Below are positions 1 through 6,585 of a stretch of 10,250 bases of DNA, one piece after another. Numbering within the stretch: the stretch's first letter is position 1; every line of letters starts with the position of its first letter. Source of the DNA: JBEIUO01 sp964549785 (GTDB lineage: Bacteria; Planctomycetota; Phycisphaerae; Phycisphaerales; UBA1924); NCBI GenBank assembly GCA_964549785.1, contig CAZJXA010000118.1:1-10250 (forward strand), written 5' to 3'. The translations under genes and the position numbers were made by a program. Below the pieces are notes generated by a model that had not been told where the DNA came from, made no database searches, and saw nothing but the letters and a program-made list of their open reading frames with translations.

Positions 1-842
1 ATCACGCCCCAGAACGGCGGCACCCGCCGCTGGGCCTCCCCGGCCGGGGGGAAATGAACGTGGTGGGGGGCGTCAACTGGCGGACGTGCGCGATCTACTG
101 CAACTGGCTGCACAACGGCAAGGCGGCCAACCGGGAGGCGTTTTTGGATGGGGCCTACGACGTTTCCACCTTTGGCGGCAACATTACCTATACCGACCAG
201 GTGACCCGCAGCCCCGGGTCGTTGTACTGGATCCCTTCGATCAATGAGTGGATCAAGGCGGCCCATTGGGACCCCAACCGCAACGGGCAAGGCCAAGGGG
301 GCTATTGGGAGTGGGCCAACACAAGTTCCACCTTGCCGGTGTATGGGCCCCCCGGCATTCTGGTGAACGGCCAACCGACTACCGCCAACGCTGGATGGAA
401 CGGCTCCATTTATCCAGGCTACAACCCCTTCGACATCCCGCTCAACGCCTACCCCACGGTCCTCAGCCCATGGGGCTTGGTGGACACCGCAGGGGCGACG
501 AGCGAGTGGACGGAGGGGGTTGTCCGACTCAGTGGAGAGGATTACTTCCGCGAACGAATTCACGAAGGTTCACCGTGGTCGCGAGCGGTGTTCTTTGCCG
601 ACAACATCGTCACCTCCGGCGGAAGTATCTTCCCTGCGTTTGATGGATACACCCAAGGGCTGAGGGTCGCCGCCGCGATACCTGCTCCGGGAACCGCCTT
701 GGTGCTCGCGACACTCGCTGTGGCGTACCACCGCCGCCGACAGAGAGACAGATTGTCCACACCGCCAAACCGGACTCGACACAATTTGTTCCAGTCAATA
801 TCTTGGGGTCACGCACGTCGTTCTTCACGCCGGGTGACCTGA
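1..842 (+). CDS. FGE-sulfatase-like PEP-CTERM protein, 5'-partial, frameshifted
   Basis: This is the 3' part of a gene for an exported protein with a formylglycine-generating-enzyme-like (SUMF1, C-type-lectin-type) fold. From the ATG at 54 it reads 262 residues. Family-like landmarks are CNWLHNGK near residue 16, PWGLVDTAGATSEWTEGV near 139-156 (the counterpart of the FGE 'GLYDMxGNVWEW' block) and QGLRVAA near 201. The cysteine that follows 'EW' in active FGE is Thr here, so oxidase activity is unlikely. Residues 209-231 form a PEP-CTERM-like sorting signal: IPAPGT, a short hydrophobic helix, then HRRRQR, implying export and sorting to the envelope. Positions 1-54 read ITPQNGGTRRWASPAG in frame 1, which continues the protein but ends at a TGA. 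One more G in the run at 46-51 would join the two frames. ATG 54 is therefore probably not the true start, which lies off the left edge. A 29-residue tail after the basic cluster is unusual. Confidence 0.72.
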   Translation, partial: HAPERRHPPLGLPGRGEMNVVGGVNWRTCAIYCNWLHNGKAANREAFLDGAYDVSTFGGNITYTDQVTRSPGSLYWIPSINEWIKAAHWDPNRNGQGQGGYWEWANTSSTLPVYGPPGILVNGQPTTANAGWNGSIYPGYNPFDIPLNAYPTVLSPWGLVDTAGATSEWTEGVVRLSGEDYFRERIHEGSPWSRAVFFADNIVTSGGSIFPAFDGYTQGLRVAAAIPAPGTALVLATLAVAYHRRRQRDRLSTPPNRTRHNLFQSISWGHARRSSRRVT

Positions 843-874
843 CTTTGCCGCTCGAAAGTGCGTCGGAGAAAGTC

Positions 875-879
875 GGGAG
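875..879 (+). promoter_or_regulatory. ribosome binding site for the GTG start at 889
   Basis: GGGAG lies nine bases before the GTG at 889. The frame that follows opens with a clear signal peptide. Together these support GTG 889 as a genuine start although the gene is broken downstream. Confidence 0.6.
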
Positions 880-888
880 AAGAATCCC

Positions 889-1446
889 GTGCTCCGTCTC
901 CTTGCATGCTCACTCGCCGCGCTGGTGGCTGTCGCGCCCGCGTTCGGCCAAGTGCGTTACCGGTTGAACGGGAGTACCGTCAATCTCACCCCCACGTTCG
1001 ATTCTGCGTCTCCACCGAATGGAGAGATCGACGTGGGAGACCTGTCGACCAGCACCGTACTTCACATATTCGACTCAAACACGAACGCACCCTCCGTCAG
1101 CGTGGGAATGATCACCGTGCGGGGGACGATGCTCACCTCGACGGACGTCCTCCGGGTCGCGGTTGTCGCGGGGAGCGTCTCGGATCCCAACGCCATCTTC
1201 AACAACCCATTCGAACCTGTGATCCCTGGTTTGCTCAATTGCGGAGGCTTTCGCTGCCTCCCGCCCACCGGGTTCCCGATGGACACCACTCTGCGTGACA
1301 ACACCAGCCTCCACGCCACGTTCCTCGGCGACATCACCGGCGACGTGACCGTGGGGTGCGTTTGGCGATTGCATGCGCAACGAAATCTGACCAACACCGC
1401 CGGCGGCACGATTTCCGGCAACATCCTCAGCACCACCAGCGACTAG
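889..1446 (+). CDS. secreted planctomycete-style protein, N-terminal part of a broken gene
   Basis: This frame gives 185 residues from a GTG start with a GGGAG ribosome site. Residues 1-21 form a signal peptide: Leu/Ala-rich core, then PAFG before Gln, a plausible signal peptidase I site. The mature part is low in charge and rich in Ser, Thr, Asn and Gly. Near its end are short beta-type repeats, GDITGDVTVG and GGTISGNI, which resemble the 'GDITGxI' repeats of large secreted planctomycete proteins. I do not recognise a catalytic domain, so the role is unknown beyond export. The frame ends at TAG 1444-1446, but similar sequence (GVEQGIGFVTTSC, then MSGDIIAQ) continues in the same frame after that codon. 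The stop therefore looks like a nonsense change, possibly CAG to TAG, rather than the natural end. The intact product may be a truncated, non-functional protein. Confidence 0.6.
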   Translation: MLRLLACSLAALVAVAPAFGQVRYRLNGSTVNLTPTFDSASPPNGEIDVGDLSTSTVLHIFDSNTNAPSVSVGMITVRGTMLTSTDVLRVAVVAGSVSDPNAIFNNPFEPVIPGLLNCGGFRCLPPTGFPMDTTLRDNTSLHATFLGDITGDVTVGCVWRLHAQRNLTNTAGGTISGNILSTTSD

Positions 1447-1850
1447 GGCGTCGAACAAGGCATCGGGTTTGTCACCACTTCATGCTCAATCTGCGAGGTG
1501 CGGGCCGATCAAGGAATGAGCGGCGACATCATCGCGCAGCCCACGGCCAGCACACTACCTTTGTTGACTCCAACCGCACCACTTGGGCGTGCAGCGGCCG
1601 CGTCATCATCGGCGCAGCCCGAACCGAAGAAACCGGCTCGCCCGGCTTCACCGGTGATATCAACTGCGAGTTCGGCGACCTTGAGCAGTTCTATTGCTCC
1701 GGCCCGGTCGGGACCAGCGTCACTTCTCGCTGAACCGTCGCTTCCGGGGCCCGTATCGGCGTGTTCTCCATCCGTCCCTTCGGATTGAATGGCGACGACA
1801 CAGTCTTGCCATACCCCATCTACGCCGACCCTACAGACGCGACGCCGCCA
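1447..1850 (+). pseudogene. degraded continuation of the secreted protein gene that starts at 889
   Basis: Protein-like sequence continues past the TAG at 1444. In the same frame it reads GVEQGIGFVTTSCSICEV and then GMSGDIIAQ. Between about 1535 and 1555 the sensible reading moves to another frame (the 1761 frame), with TFVDSNRTTWACSGRVII, FTGDINCEFGDLEQFY and GTSVTSR. A TGA at 1731-1733 interrupts this, after which the same frame continues TVASGARIGVFSIRPFGLNGDD and PYPIYADPTDAT. The recurring GDI/FTGDI pattern matches the first part, so I read all of it as one gene with a nonsense codon, a frameshift and a second nonsense codon. The end overlaps the convergent phoH-like gene by about 20 bases, so the original 3' end may have been lost. 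Sequencing error could explain the frameshift but explains two stops less easily. Confidence 0.6.
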
Positions 1851-3279
1851 AACTCGCCAGTTCGCTTCGTTCGCTCTTCGCCAGCGTCACATGCCCGAAG
1901 ATCCGCACCCCCTTCATCTTCTCCGCGGCATACGAAAGCCCGTTGCTCGATTGATCCAAGTACGGGTTGTCGATCTGCTGGACGTCGCCCGTCAGCACCA
2001 ACTTGGTCCCTTCGCCCACGCGGCTCGCGATCGTCTTCACCTCGTGCGGCGTCAGGTTCTGGGCTTCGTCCACGATCATGAACTGGTGAGCGATCGAGCG
2101 CCCGCGGATATAGGTCAGCGGCTCCAGCACCAGTTTGCCGTCCGCCATCAGTTTCTCGATCCGCTGCTCCGTCGAGTGGCTCTCGGCGTTCAGGTTCGCG
2201 CCCCGTGTGCTCAACAGGTAGCCCAGGTTGTCAAAGATGGGCTGCATCCACGCCCCCAACTTTTCGTCCTTGCTCCCCGGCAGGTAGCCGATGTCCCGCC
2301 CCAACGGCATGATCGGCCGGGCCACCAGCAGCTTCTCATAGCGCTCTTCGTTGAAGACCTTCGACATCCCCGCCGCGATCGCCAGCAGCGTTTTCCCGGT
2401 GCCCGCCCCGCCCAGCAGCGTGACGAGTTTGATCTCGTCATCCAGCAACATATCGATCGCCATCGTCTGCTGCACGTTGCGGGCCATGATGCCGAACACC
2501 GGCTTGCGCGGGCCGGTGACGGGGATCACATGGTCGGTGTCGCCCAGCCGCCGGGCCAGCCCGGTGTGGTTCTCATCGTCTTTATCCTTGAGAACGAGAT
2601 ACTGGTTGGGGCTCAGTTCCCGCTGATAGATCACCCCATCCTCGGATTCTTCCAGCAGAATCTCCGCCAGCCGATTCAGCGGCAGAAGCCGATCGCGGTA
2701 GAGTTCATCGATGATCGCGCCGTCCGACGACGCCGTGAGATAGCCCGTGTACAGCCGGTCGGCATCGACCTTCTGATTCTGAAAATCTTCCGTCGGGATG
2801 CTCAGCGAATCGGCCTTGATTCTGGCGGCCAGGTCCTTCGTCACAAACACCGTCCGCAGGCCCTTCTGATGGAGCGCGAGCGCCACCGCGATGATGCGGT
2901 TGTCCGGCGAATCCTCCCCGATAGCCCGCGGCCGGGGGTAGTCGTTCACGTCAATCCGTACCGTCCCCGTGATGCCTCCCGGCCCGACCGCCATCCCCGA
3001 ATTAATCCGGTTGCTCAGAAGCCCCCATTCCACCCCATCCGCCAGTTGCCCGATGCTCCGCAGTCGGTCAAGGTGGCGGATGCACGCCCGCGCATTGCGC
3101 CCCAGGTCGTCCTCCTTGCGCTTCATCTTGTCCAGTTCCTCGATCACCATGAACGGGATCACGACGTTGTGCTCTTTGAACACAAACACCGCGTCCGGGT
3201 TGTGGAGCAGCACATTGGTGTCCAGCACAAAGTGCTTGACCCCCGTCTCCACCTCCGGCTGCGTCCGCACCTGCGTCAT
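1831..3279 (-). CDS. PhoH family ATPase with N-terminal PIN domain (YlaK/PhoH2 type)
   Basis: This 482-residue protein joins a PIN nuclease domain to a PhoH P-loop ATPase. PIN-PhoH (PhoH2) proteins are linked to RNA unwinding and cleavage in the cytoplasm. The PIN part spans about residues 14-155: FVLDTNVLLHNP with Asp20, IEELDKMKR (47-54), SPDNRII with Asp126, and VFVTKDLAARIKAD with Asp149, the expected acidic set. A linker covers about 170-260. The ATPase has Walker A GGAGTGKT at 290-297, ARPIMPLGRDIGYLPG at 320-335, Walker B MIVDEAQN at 401-408 and TGDVQQID near 430-437. Length and motif order fit the family, and nothing needed appears missing. The frame is open to 3606, but the first 109 codons look non-coding. 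ATG 3279 has GGGAGG nine bases upstream and is followed at once by the PIN domain. The 3' end overlaps the decayed convergent gene. The substrate cannot be read from the sequence. Confidence 0.95.
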   Translation of the reverse strand: MTQVRTQPEVETGVKHFVLDTNVLLHNPDAVFVFKEHNVVIPFMVIEELDKMKRKEDDLGRNARACIRHLDRLRSIGQLADGVEWGLLSNRINSGMAVGPGGITGTVRIDVNDYPRPRAIGEDSPDNRIIAVALALHQKGLRTVFVTKDLAARIKADSLSIPTEDFQNQKVDADRLYTGYLTASSDGAIIDELYRDRLLPLNRLAEILLEESEDGVIYQRELSPNQYLVLKDKDDENHTGLARRLGDTDHVIPVTGPRKPVFGIMARNVQQTMAIDMLLDDEIKLVTLLGGAGTGKTLLAIAAGMSKVFNEERYEKLLVARPIMPLGRDIGYLPGSKDEKLGAWMQPIFDNLGYLLSTRGANLNAESHSTEQRIEKLMADGKLVLEPLTYIRGRSIAHQFMIVDEAQNLTPHEVKTIASRVGEGTKLVLTGDVQQIDNPYLDQSSNGLSYAAEKMKGVRIFGHVTLAKSERSELASLAASRL

Positions 3280-3658
3280 GGGTTGCGGCCTCCCGTTGAT
3301 GCCGCTGGCCGCTTCCACGGAGCGGTTCGTCCCGTCCGCTGCGCTCGGCCCCCCCGCGGCTCGGCCGGGGGCGTATTCCTGAACTGGTTCGGGCCCGATT
3401 CTCGCTCCGTGAGCCATTTCACCTCGCCATGTCACCCGTTGGGTGGTGGACCGACTTCGCGCACGGTTGCCTCGGGACTCTGGTATATCTCTCCACCAGA
3501 ACATCGACCCCGGACCCCGGCCGCTCTTCCCCCAAGGATATCGATTCCATCGGGTTGGGGAGTGCCCCCAAACGTCTTTACGCAATCTTTGCGCAAGCAG
3601 CCTCAACCGTCAGCGGCCCGACTCCCGTTTGCACGGCCCAATCGCCGTTTTCAGCCAT
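3280..3658. other. intergenic region between the phoH-like and DUF456-like genes
   Basis: About 380 bases with no convincing gene. Frames cross it on both strands but lack recognisable protein features. It holds the phoH-like ribosome site and presumably a phoH-like promoter, though I could not identify clear -35/-10 boxes. A weak inverted repeat, CTGGT and ACCAG ten bases apart, lies near 3480-3500. No tRNA or rRNA is visible. Confidence 0.4.
3289..3294 (-). promoter_or_regulatory. ribosome binding site fixing the phoH-like start at 3279
   Basis: On the minus strand GGGAGG lies nine bases before the ATG at 3279. It favours this start over the ATG at 3606, whose extra 109 residues show no recognisable domain and are rich in Arg, Gly and Pro, as expected of a chance frame. 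Confidence 0.75.
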
Positions 3659-4225
3659 TCAATTCACGAACACCGCAACCGACAGGATCACCGCAATCAC
3701 CACCGCGATCGAGACCTTCGCGGCGGTCGCGATGATCCGGCCAATCGCCGCCCCCTGTCCCGCCGCGGTCGCCTGTTCCCACGTCTTCTTCTTGAGCCCG
3801 CGCTCCACCGCGATTGCCCCGGCTGCGGCACCCAAAATTCCCCCCGCGATCGAGCCCAGCGGGAACACAAACGGAGCCCCCACAATCGCCCCCACCAGCG
3901 AGCACACGCCCGCGACAATCGAGCCGGTACGGCTCGCCCCCGCCTTGCTCGCCCCGGCCGTCCCGGCCACCAACTCGATAATCTCCGCAGTCACAGCGAG
4001 CGCAATGCACGAGCCGAATGTCCACCAATTGAACAGGTCCGGCTTCCAGAACCACATCCCACCCGCGACCAGCAGCGTGAGCCACAGGCCGGGCAATGTG
4101 ACCACCGTCAGCACGATGCCGACAAGTCCGAAAACGATCACCAAAGCCGCGGCGAGCCAGTCGGTCCAAGAGGCGTAGTCCATGTATGGATCATTGTTCG
4201 GAATCGGTGGGGGTGCGGTTTGCAC
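3659..4225 (-). CDS. DUF456-like multi-pass membrane protein
   Basis: A 188-residue inner-membrane protein whose pattern fits DUF456 (function unknown). Hydrophobic segments lie near residues 24-44, 46-59, 70-88, 101-119, 122-140 and 170-187. The glycine-rich, zipper-like core includes VAGTAGASKAGASRTGS at 86-102 and LGSIAGGILGAAAGAI at 123-138, the most family-typical stretch. A short charged loop, ERGLKKKTWE, follows at 141-150. The start is uncertain. The longest frame begins with GTG at 4225 and adds the Pro/Asn-rich peptide QTAPPPIPNNDPY. An ATG at 4183 starts just before the first membrane segment, as is usual in the family, but neither has a good ribosome site. It shares the strand of the phoH-like gene, but about 380 bases separate them, so an operon is doubtful. 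The MshEN-like gene diverges from it. Confidence 0.85.
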   Translation of the reverse strand: MQTAPPPIPNNDPYMDYASWTDWLAAALVIVFGLVGIVLTVVTLPGLWLTLLVAGGMWFWKPDLFNWWTFGSCIALAVTAEIIELVAGTAGASKAGASRTGSIVAGVCSLVGAIVGAPFVFPLGSIAGGILGAAAGAIAVERGLKKKTWEQATAAGQGAAIGRIIATAAKVSIAVVIAVILSVAVFVN

Positions 4226-4553
4226 AGCCTAAAACGGACATCGGCTGTGAGACGGGGCAAAAACACCCAATCGGCTCTCCGGCCCTCGCATACATTCGCG
4301 CCAGTTGCAACCAGATTCCCGGCGAACGCCGCCGAATCACCGGTCCGACCCCCGCACGCCTCTCCTGATCGCGCAGCGCGCAGCACTCATCGCACGCGGC
4401 GATTTCCCGAGGACGTAGACACCGAAACTCCGCAACGGTGTTCACGCAAGCCGGGTGGGCGTCGATGCTTGCGGCGTGGGCGTGGTCGGGAGTCTGTTCC
4501 TTGTGGGGAACAGCAGTCCCGCACGAGGCTCACGATTTGGGAGCGATGGAACC
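4226..4553. other. divergent intergenic region between DUF456-like and MshEN-like genes
   Basis: About 330 bases carrying the 5' regions of two genes that point away from each other. I see no convincing gene, tRNA or clear promoter boxes. The notable element is a GC-rich hairpin at 4488-4520 in the leader of the plus-strand gene, and a GGGAG ribosome site at 4539-4543. Confidence 0.4.
4488..4520 (+). promoter_or_regulatory. inverted repeat / leader hairpin upstream of the MshEN-like gene
   Basis: CTGTTCC (4494-4500) and GGAACAG (4507-4513) pair perfectly around a six-base loop. An outer GGGA (4488-4491) can pair with TCCC (4517-4520) across a small internal loop. The hairpin ends about 33 bases before the start codon and has no T run, so it looks more like a leader structure or operator dyad than a terminator. 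No function is shown. Confidence 0.45.
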
Positions 4554-5033
4554 ATGACGACTCTTCACTTGGGCGACCTCTTGGTGCGGAACAACGTGCT
4601 CACCGAAGCCCAGCGCGATGCGGTGCTGGACGCCCAGCGGCTGCGGGGCGGCCCGTTCGGAGCAATCGCGGAAGAGATGTTCGGCGTCCACCCCGGGGCG
4701 GTCGAGAGGGCCTGGGCCGAGCAGTACGCGGTCTTCGCGCCCCACATCGACCCGCGAAATTACAACGTCCACACCCGGGCACTGGAAGCGGTCTCGCGCC
4801 GTCAGGCGTGGCAGTTCTGCCTGCTCCCACTCGAGTTCAAGGGGAGCGACCTCGTCGCCGTCACCACCCAGGAGCACCTCGTCAGAGCCCTTAAGTTCGC
4901 GGGCTGGCGGCTCGGCCACTCGTGCCAGTTGCTGCTCTCAGACCCCGTCCATCTCGGCGAGGCCCTGCAGATGCACTACCCCATGGCCGGCATGACCCCA
5001 GAATCGATCGTGGCCCGCGGCATGATGGCCTGA
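4554..5033 (+). CDS. stand-alone MshEN / GspE-PilB N-terminal-like domain protein
   Basis: A 159-residue soluble protein resembling the N-terminal MshEN domain of type II secretion and type IV pilus ATPases (GspE, PilB, MshE). Residues 4-25 (LHLGDLLVRNNVLTEAQRDAVL) match the 'xLGxLLxxxGxLxxxxLxxAL' motif, and GGPFGAIAEEMFGVHPGAVERAWAEQ resembles its second copy. The second half has the typical strand-rich pattern: LLPLEFKGSDLVAVTTQEHL, then a helix ending LGEALQMHYP. The ATPase itself is absent. MshEN domains often bind cyclic di-GMP, but the usual Arg before LG is His5 and the conserved Gly is Asn14, so binding is uncertain. The frame is open from 4455, but ATG 4554 has GGGAG ten bases upstream and opens the domain. 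The stop lies in the first unit of an 18-bp tandem repeat. It stands alone, convergent with the next gene. Confidence 0.85.
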   Translation: MTTLHLGDLLVRNNVLTEAQRDAVLDAQRLRGGPFGAIAEEMFGVHPGAVERAWAEQYAVFAPHIDPRNYNVHTRALEAVSRRQAWQFCLLPLEFKGSDLVAVTTQEHLVRALKFAGWRLGHSCQLLLSDPVHLGEALQMHYPMAGMTPESIVARGMMA

Positions 5034-5068
5034 GGAAACATGATGGTCTGAAGAAACATGGTGGCCCG
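5021..5068 (+). repeat. 18-bp tandem repeat across the MshEN-like stop codon
   Basis: Two 18-bp units lie head to tail at 5021-5038 and 5039-5056, differing at two positions, followed by a partial third unit at 5057-5068. Each full unit has the form CATGATGGyCTGArGAAA (18 bases). The first contains the gene's TGA, and the second supplies a backup in-frame TGA at 5049-5051. Confidence 0.8.
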
Positions 5069-5069
5069 C

Positions 5070-5585
5070 TCACACCGCCCGGCTGGCCCGCGCCATCAGC
5101 GCCGACCATTCCGCAGGAACAGCCGTCGCAAGGTCCGCCAGCACCGACTGCACCTCGGTGCTGGAACGGCCGCAGATCAGTTGCCCGTGCTGGGCCAGCG
5201 CAACCCCCACCGTGACGAAGTAGGCAAGGATGCCCCGCAGCCGCTCGTCGGCGTCGGCCGGAGTCTTGAGCATCCGTTTCGCCGAGTCTTTGGCCTGCTT
5301 TATCGCGTCCAGCGCCAGCGGCCCGCGCGTGGCCGCCCGCACGCCGTTCAATGGTTCGATGTCCAGGCTGTGCTCAAACCACACCTCGCCGTCCGACCGC
5401 TCCAGCCGGCTGATGACATCGTCGATCGGTCGCCCCTGGGCAGACAAGCCCAGGCGGATCAATCTCGTGGCCATCGGTTGGTCGATGCCCAGTCCGGTGG
5501 ATGGGTGCGGCCCGGTGGATGGGTGCGGCCCGGTGGATGGGTGCGATAAAGAACCGGGCGTTACTTCTGGCTTGTCGATATACAT
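5070..5585 (-). CDS. hypothetical protein with HPSTGP repeats, downstream of sigma factor
   Basis: I do not recognise this 171-residue protein. The first 37 residues look disordered and carry three copies of HPSTG(P) at 15-31, encoded by an 18-bp DNA repeat. From about residue 38 (MATRLIRLGL) to the end it looks like a folded, mostly helical domain: RPIDDVISRLER, GPLALDAIKQAKDSAKRML, ADERLRGILAYFVTVGVALAQHGQLI, then a C-terminal helix. There is no signal peptide, and the one semi-hydrophobic helix (about 123-142) is weak as a membrane segment. ATG 5585 is preferred because GGAG sits five bases upstream; the ATG at 5645 adds 20 unremarkable residues. It follows the sigma factor gene on the same strand after 63 bases, so the two are probably co-transcribed. 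That makes a role linked to the sigma factor possible, for example as a regulator, but this is context only. Confidence 0.7.
   Translation of the reverse strand: MYIDKPEVTPGSLSHPSTGPHPSTGPHPSTGLGIDQPMATRLIRLGLSAQGRPIDDVISRLERSDGEVWFEHSLDIEPLNGVRAATRGPLALDAIKQAKDSAKRMLKTPADADERLRGILAYFVTVGVALAQHGQLICGRSSTEVQSVLADLATAVPAEWSALMARASRAV
5494..5545. repeat. three tandem 18-bp units encoding HPSTGP
   Basis: Units at 5494-5511 and 5512-5529 are identical (CCGGTGGATGGGTGCGGC), and the third, at 5530-5545, matches for 16 bases. The unit length is a multiple of three, so copy-number change would keep the minus-strand gene in frame. It encodes HPSTGP near that protein's N terminus. Confidence 0.9.
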
Positions 5586-5648
5586 GGTCGCTCCAAGAAC
5601 CCCTTTAGAACGGTCAAAATCGGTCGCTGAATGCGTTACGAACATCGG

Positions 5649-6482
5649 TCAGGTCGAGGAAAGGTCAAGCAGAGACTGAATCTCGGCGTCAATCTGGTCG
5701 GCACGCACGCCGTCTTCCGCCAGGTGATCGCGCACGGCTTTCGCAAAGCGCCGCTGCCCCGTGCGGATCATCACCCACATCCGGTCCCGGTCGATCGAGT
5801 GCTGGGCCGCCAGGTCGTCGCACGAGCGGCCTTGCAGGTGATACGCGTAGAAGTACTCCCAGTGATCCACGAGTCCGCGTTCGCTGCATTCCTTCCGCGC
5901 GGTCTCGAGCGCGCTCTGCACCACGGATCGCAGGAACGCCAGATCCATCGCCTGCGACTGGGTCTCGTCCGAGGCCGCCAACTCGGCCAAGGCATGCGTA
6001 CCCGTGGCGTCGCGCTGGTTTTCCTTGTGAATGCACTCGCGGAGATAAAAACACAGCCCGTTCATCAGCCAGCGACGCAGCTTCTTGCCGCTGGAACGCC
6101 ACTGACGGAGGTAGTCGGGCCGCGACAACCGGTCGCTGAAGAACCCCTGAACGATGTCGTCCGCGTCCCCCATCTCGCGGAACGACGAGCCGTAGTAGTA
6201 GGCTTTAAGCGGTTCCGCGTAGATCGTCATGATGTGGTTGCGGAGTTCCCGCATGCTGGCTTCGTCGCCGCCCTCCAGGCGGATGTCCCACCACGTCGGA
6301 TTCAGAGTCTGAGGGAACGCATCGCGGCTCATCTTCTTTTTCGCCTTGTTCTCAGACCGTTTCGCGACGGCCTTCGCCTGGAGCGCCGGTTTCTTCCCCT
6401 TGCGAGGGGTTACGATCCGTTCCAGTGTACTGCGCACCCAGGCGGTCATCGAAGACTCCACTGATTTCTCGGGCTGATCCAT
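5649..6482 (-). CDS. ECF-like RNA polymerase sigma factor, planctomycete type
   Basis: A 277-residue sigma-70 family protein. Region 2 covers about residues 78-150, with DADDIVQGFFSDRLSRPDYL at 106-125 and LRRWLMNGLCFYLREC at 135-150, the form common in planctomycete ECF-like factors. Region 4 covers about 205-255 (EYFYAYHLQGRSCDDLAAQHSIDRDRMW...), with a helix-turn-helix-like segment suited to -35 binding. It should direct RNA polymerase to a specific promoter set. Residues 24-50 form a Lys/Arg-rich extension before region 2. The frame is open to 6983, but that part is antisense to the zinc-ribbon gene. ATG 6482 has GGAG eight bases upstream, whereas at ATG 6488 the gap would be only two. 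No membrane anti-sigma factor lies next to it. The zinc-ribbon gene diverges 111 bases away, and the unknown 5070-5585 gene follows. Confidence 0.9.
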   Translation of the reverse strand: MDQPEKSVESSMTAWVRSTLERIVTPRKGKKPALQAKAVAKRSENKAKKKMSRDAFPQTLNPTWWDIRLEGGDEASMRELRNHIMTIYAEPLKAYYYGSSFREMGDADDIVQGFFSDRLSRPDYLRQWRSSGKKLRRWLMNGLCFYLRECIHKENQRDATGTHALAELAASDETQSQAMDLAFLRSVVQSALETARKECSERGLVDHWEYFYAYHLQGRSCDDLAAQHSIDRDRMWVMIRTGQRRFAKAVRDHLAEDGVRADQIDAEIQSLLDLSST

Positions 6483-6490
6483 TGGCATGA

Positions 6491-6494
6491 CTCC
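6491..6494 (-). promoter_or_regulatory. ribosome binding site choosing the sigma factor start at 6482
   Basis: GGAG on the minus strand lies eight bases before ATG 6482 and only two before ATG 6488, so the shorter form (MDQPEKS) is favoured. Confidence 0.5.
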
Positions 6495-6585
6495 GCAGTA
6501 CGTCCGCCGATTGAGAAAGCACCACGCCGACGCTACCGGCGCGCGGGGGGTAAAAATCCCCAAGAGGCAACCTTCCCGCTCGCGA

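Noticed and set aside
1444..1733. Possible recoding of TAG or TGA as sense codons
   Set aside because: Intact genes in this window end with TAG (PhoH-like), TGA (nuoB and others) and TAA (htrA), and a frameshift lies between the two internal stops. Gene decay is simpler.
3280..3606. A 109-residue N-terminal extension of the PhoH-like protein
   Set aside because: The sequence has no domain and a low-complexity, Arg/Gly-rich make-up. ATG 3279 has GGGAGG at good spacing and starts directly at the PIN domain.
1789..3735. A 648-residue plus-strand frame, longer than the gene opposite it
   Set aside because: It is antisense to the PIN-PhoH gene, rich in His, Arg, Gln and Pro, and has no recognisable domain. 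Long mirror frames are expected in GC-rich coding DNA.
3443..4894. A 483-residue plus-strand frame
   Set aside because: It covers the DUF456-like gene in antisense and the MshEN-like gene in the wrong frame; composition is Arg/His/Pro-rich without motifs.
5631..6464. A 277-residue plus-strand frame
   Set aside because: Exact antisense of the sigma factor gene, with no recognisable domain.
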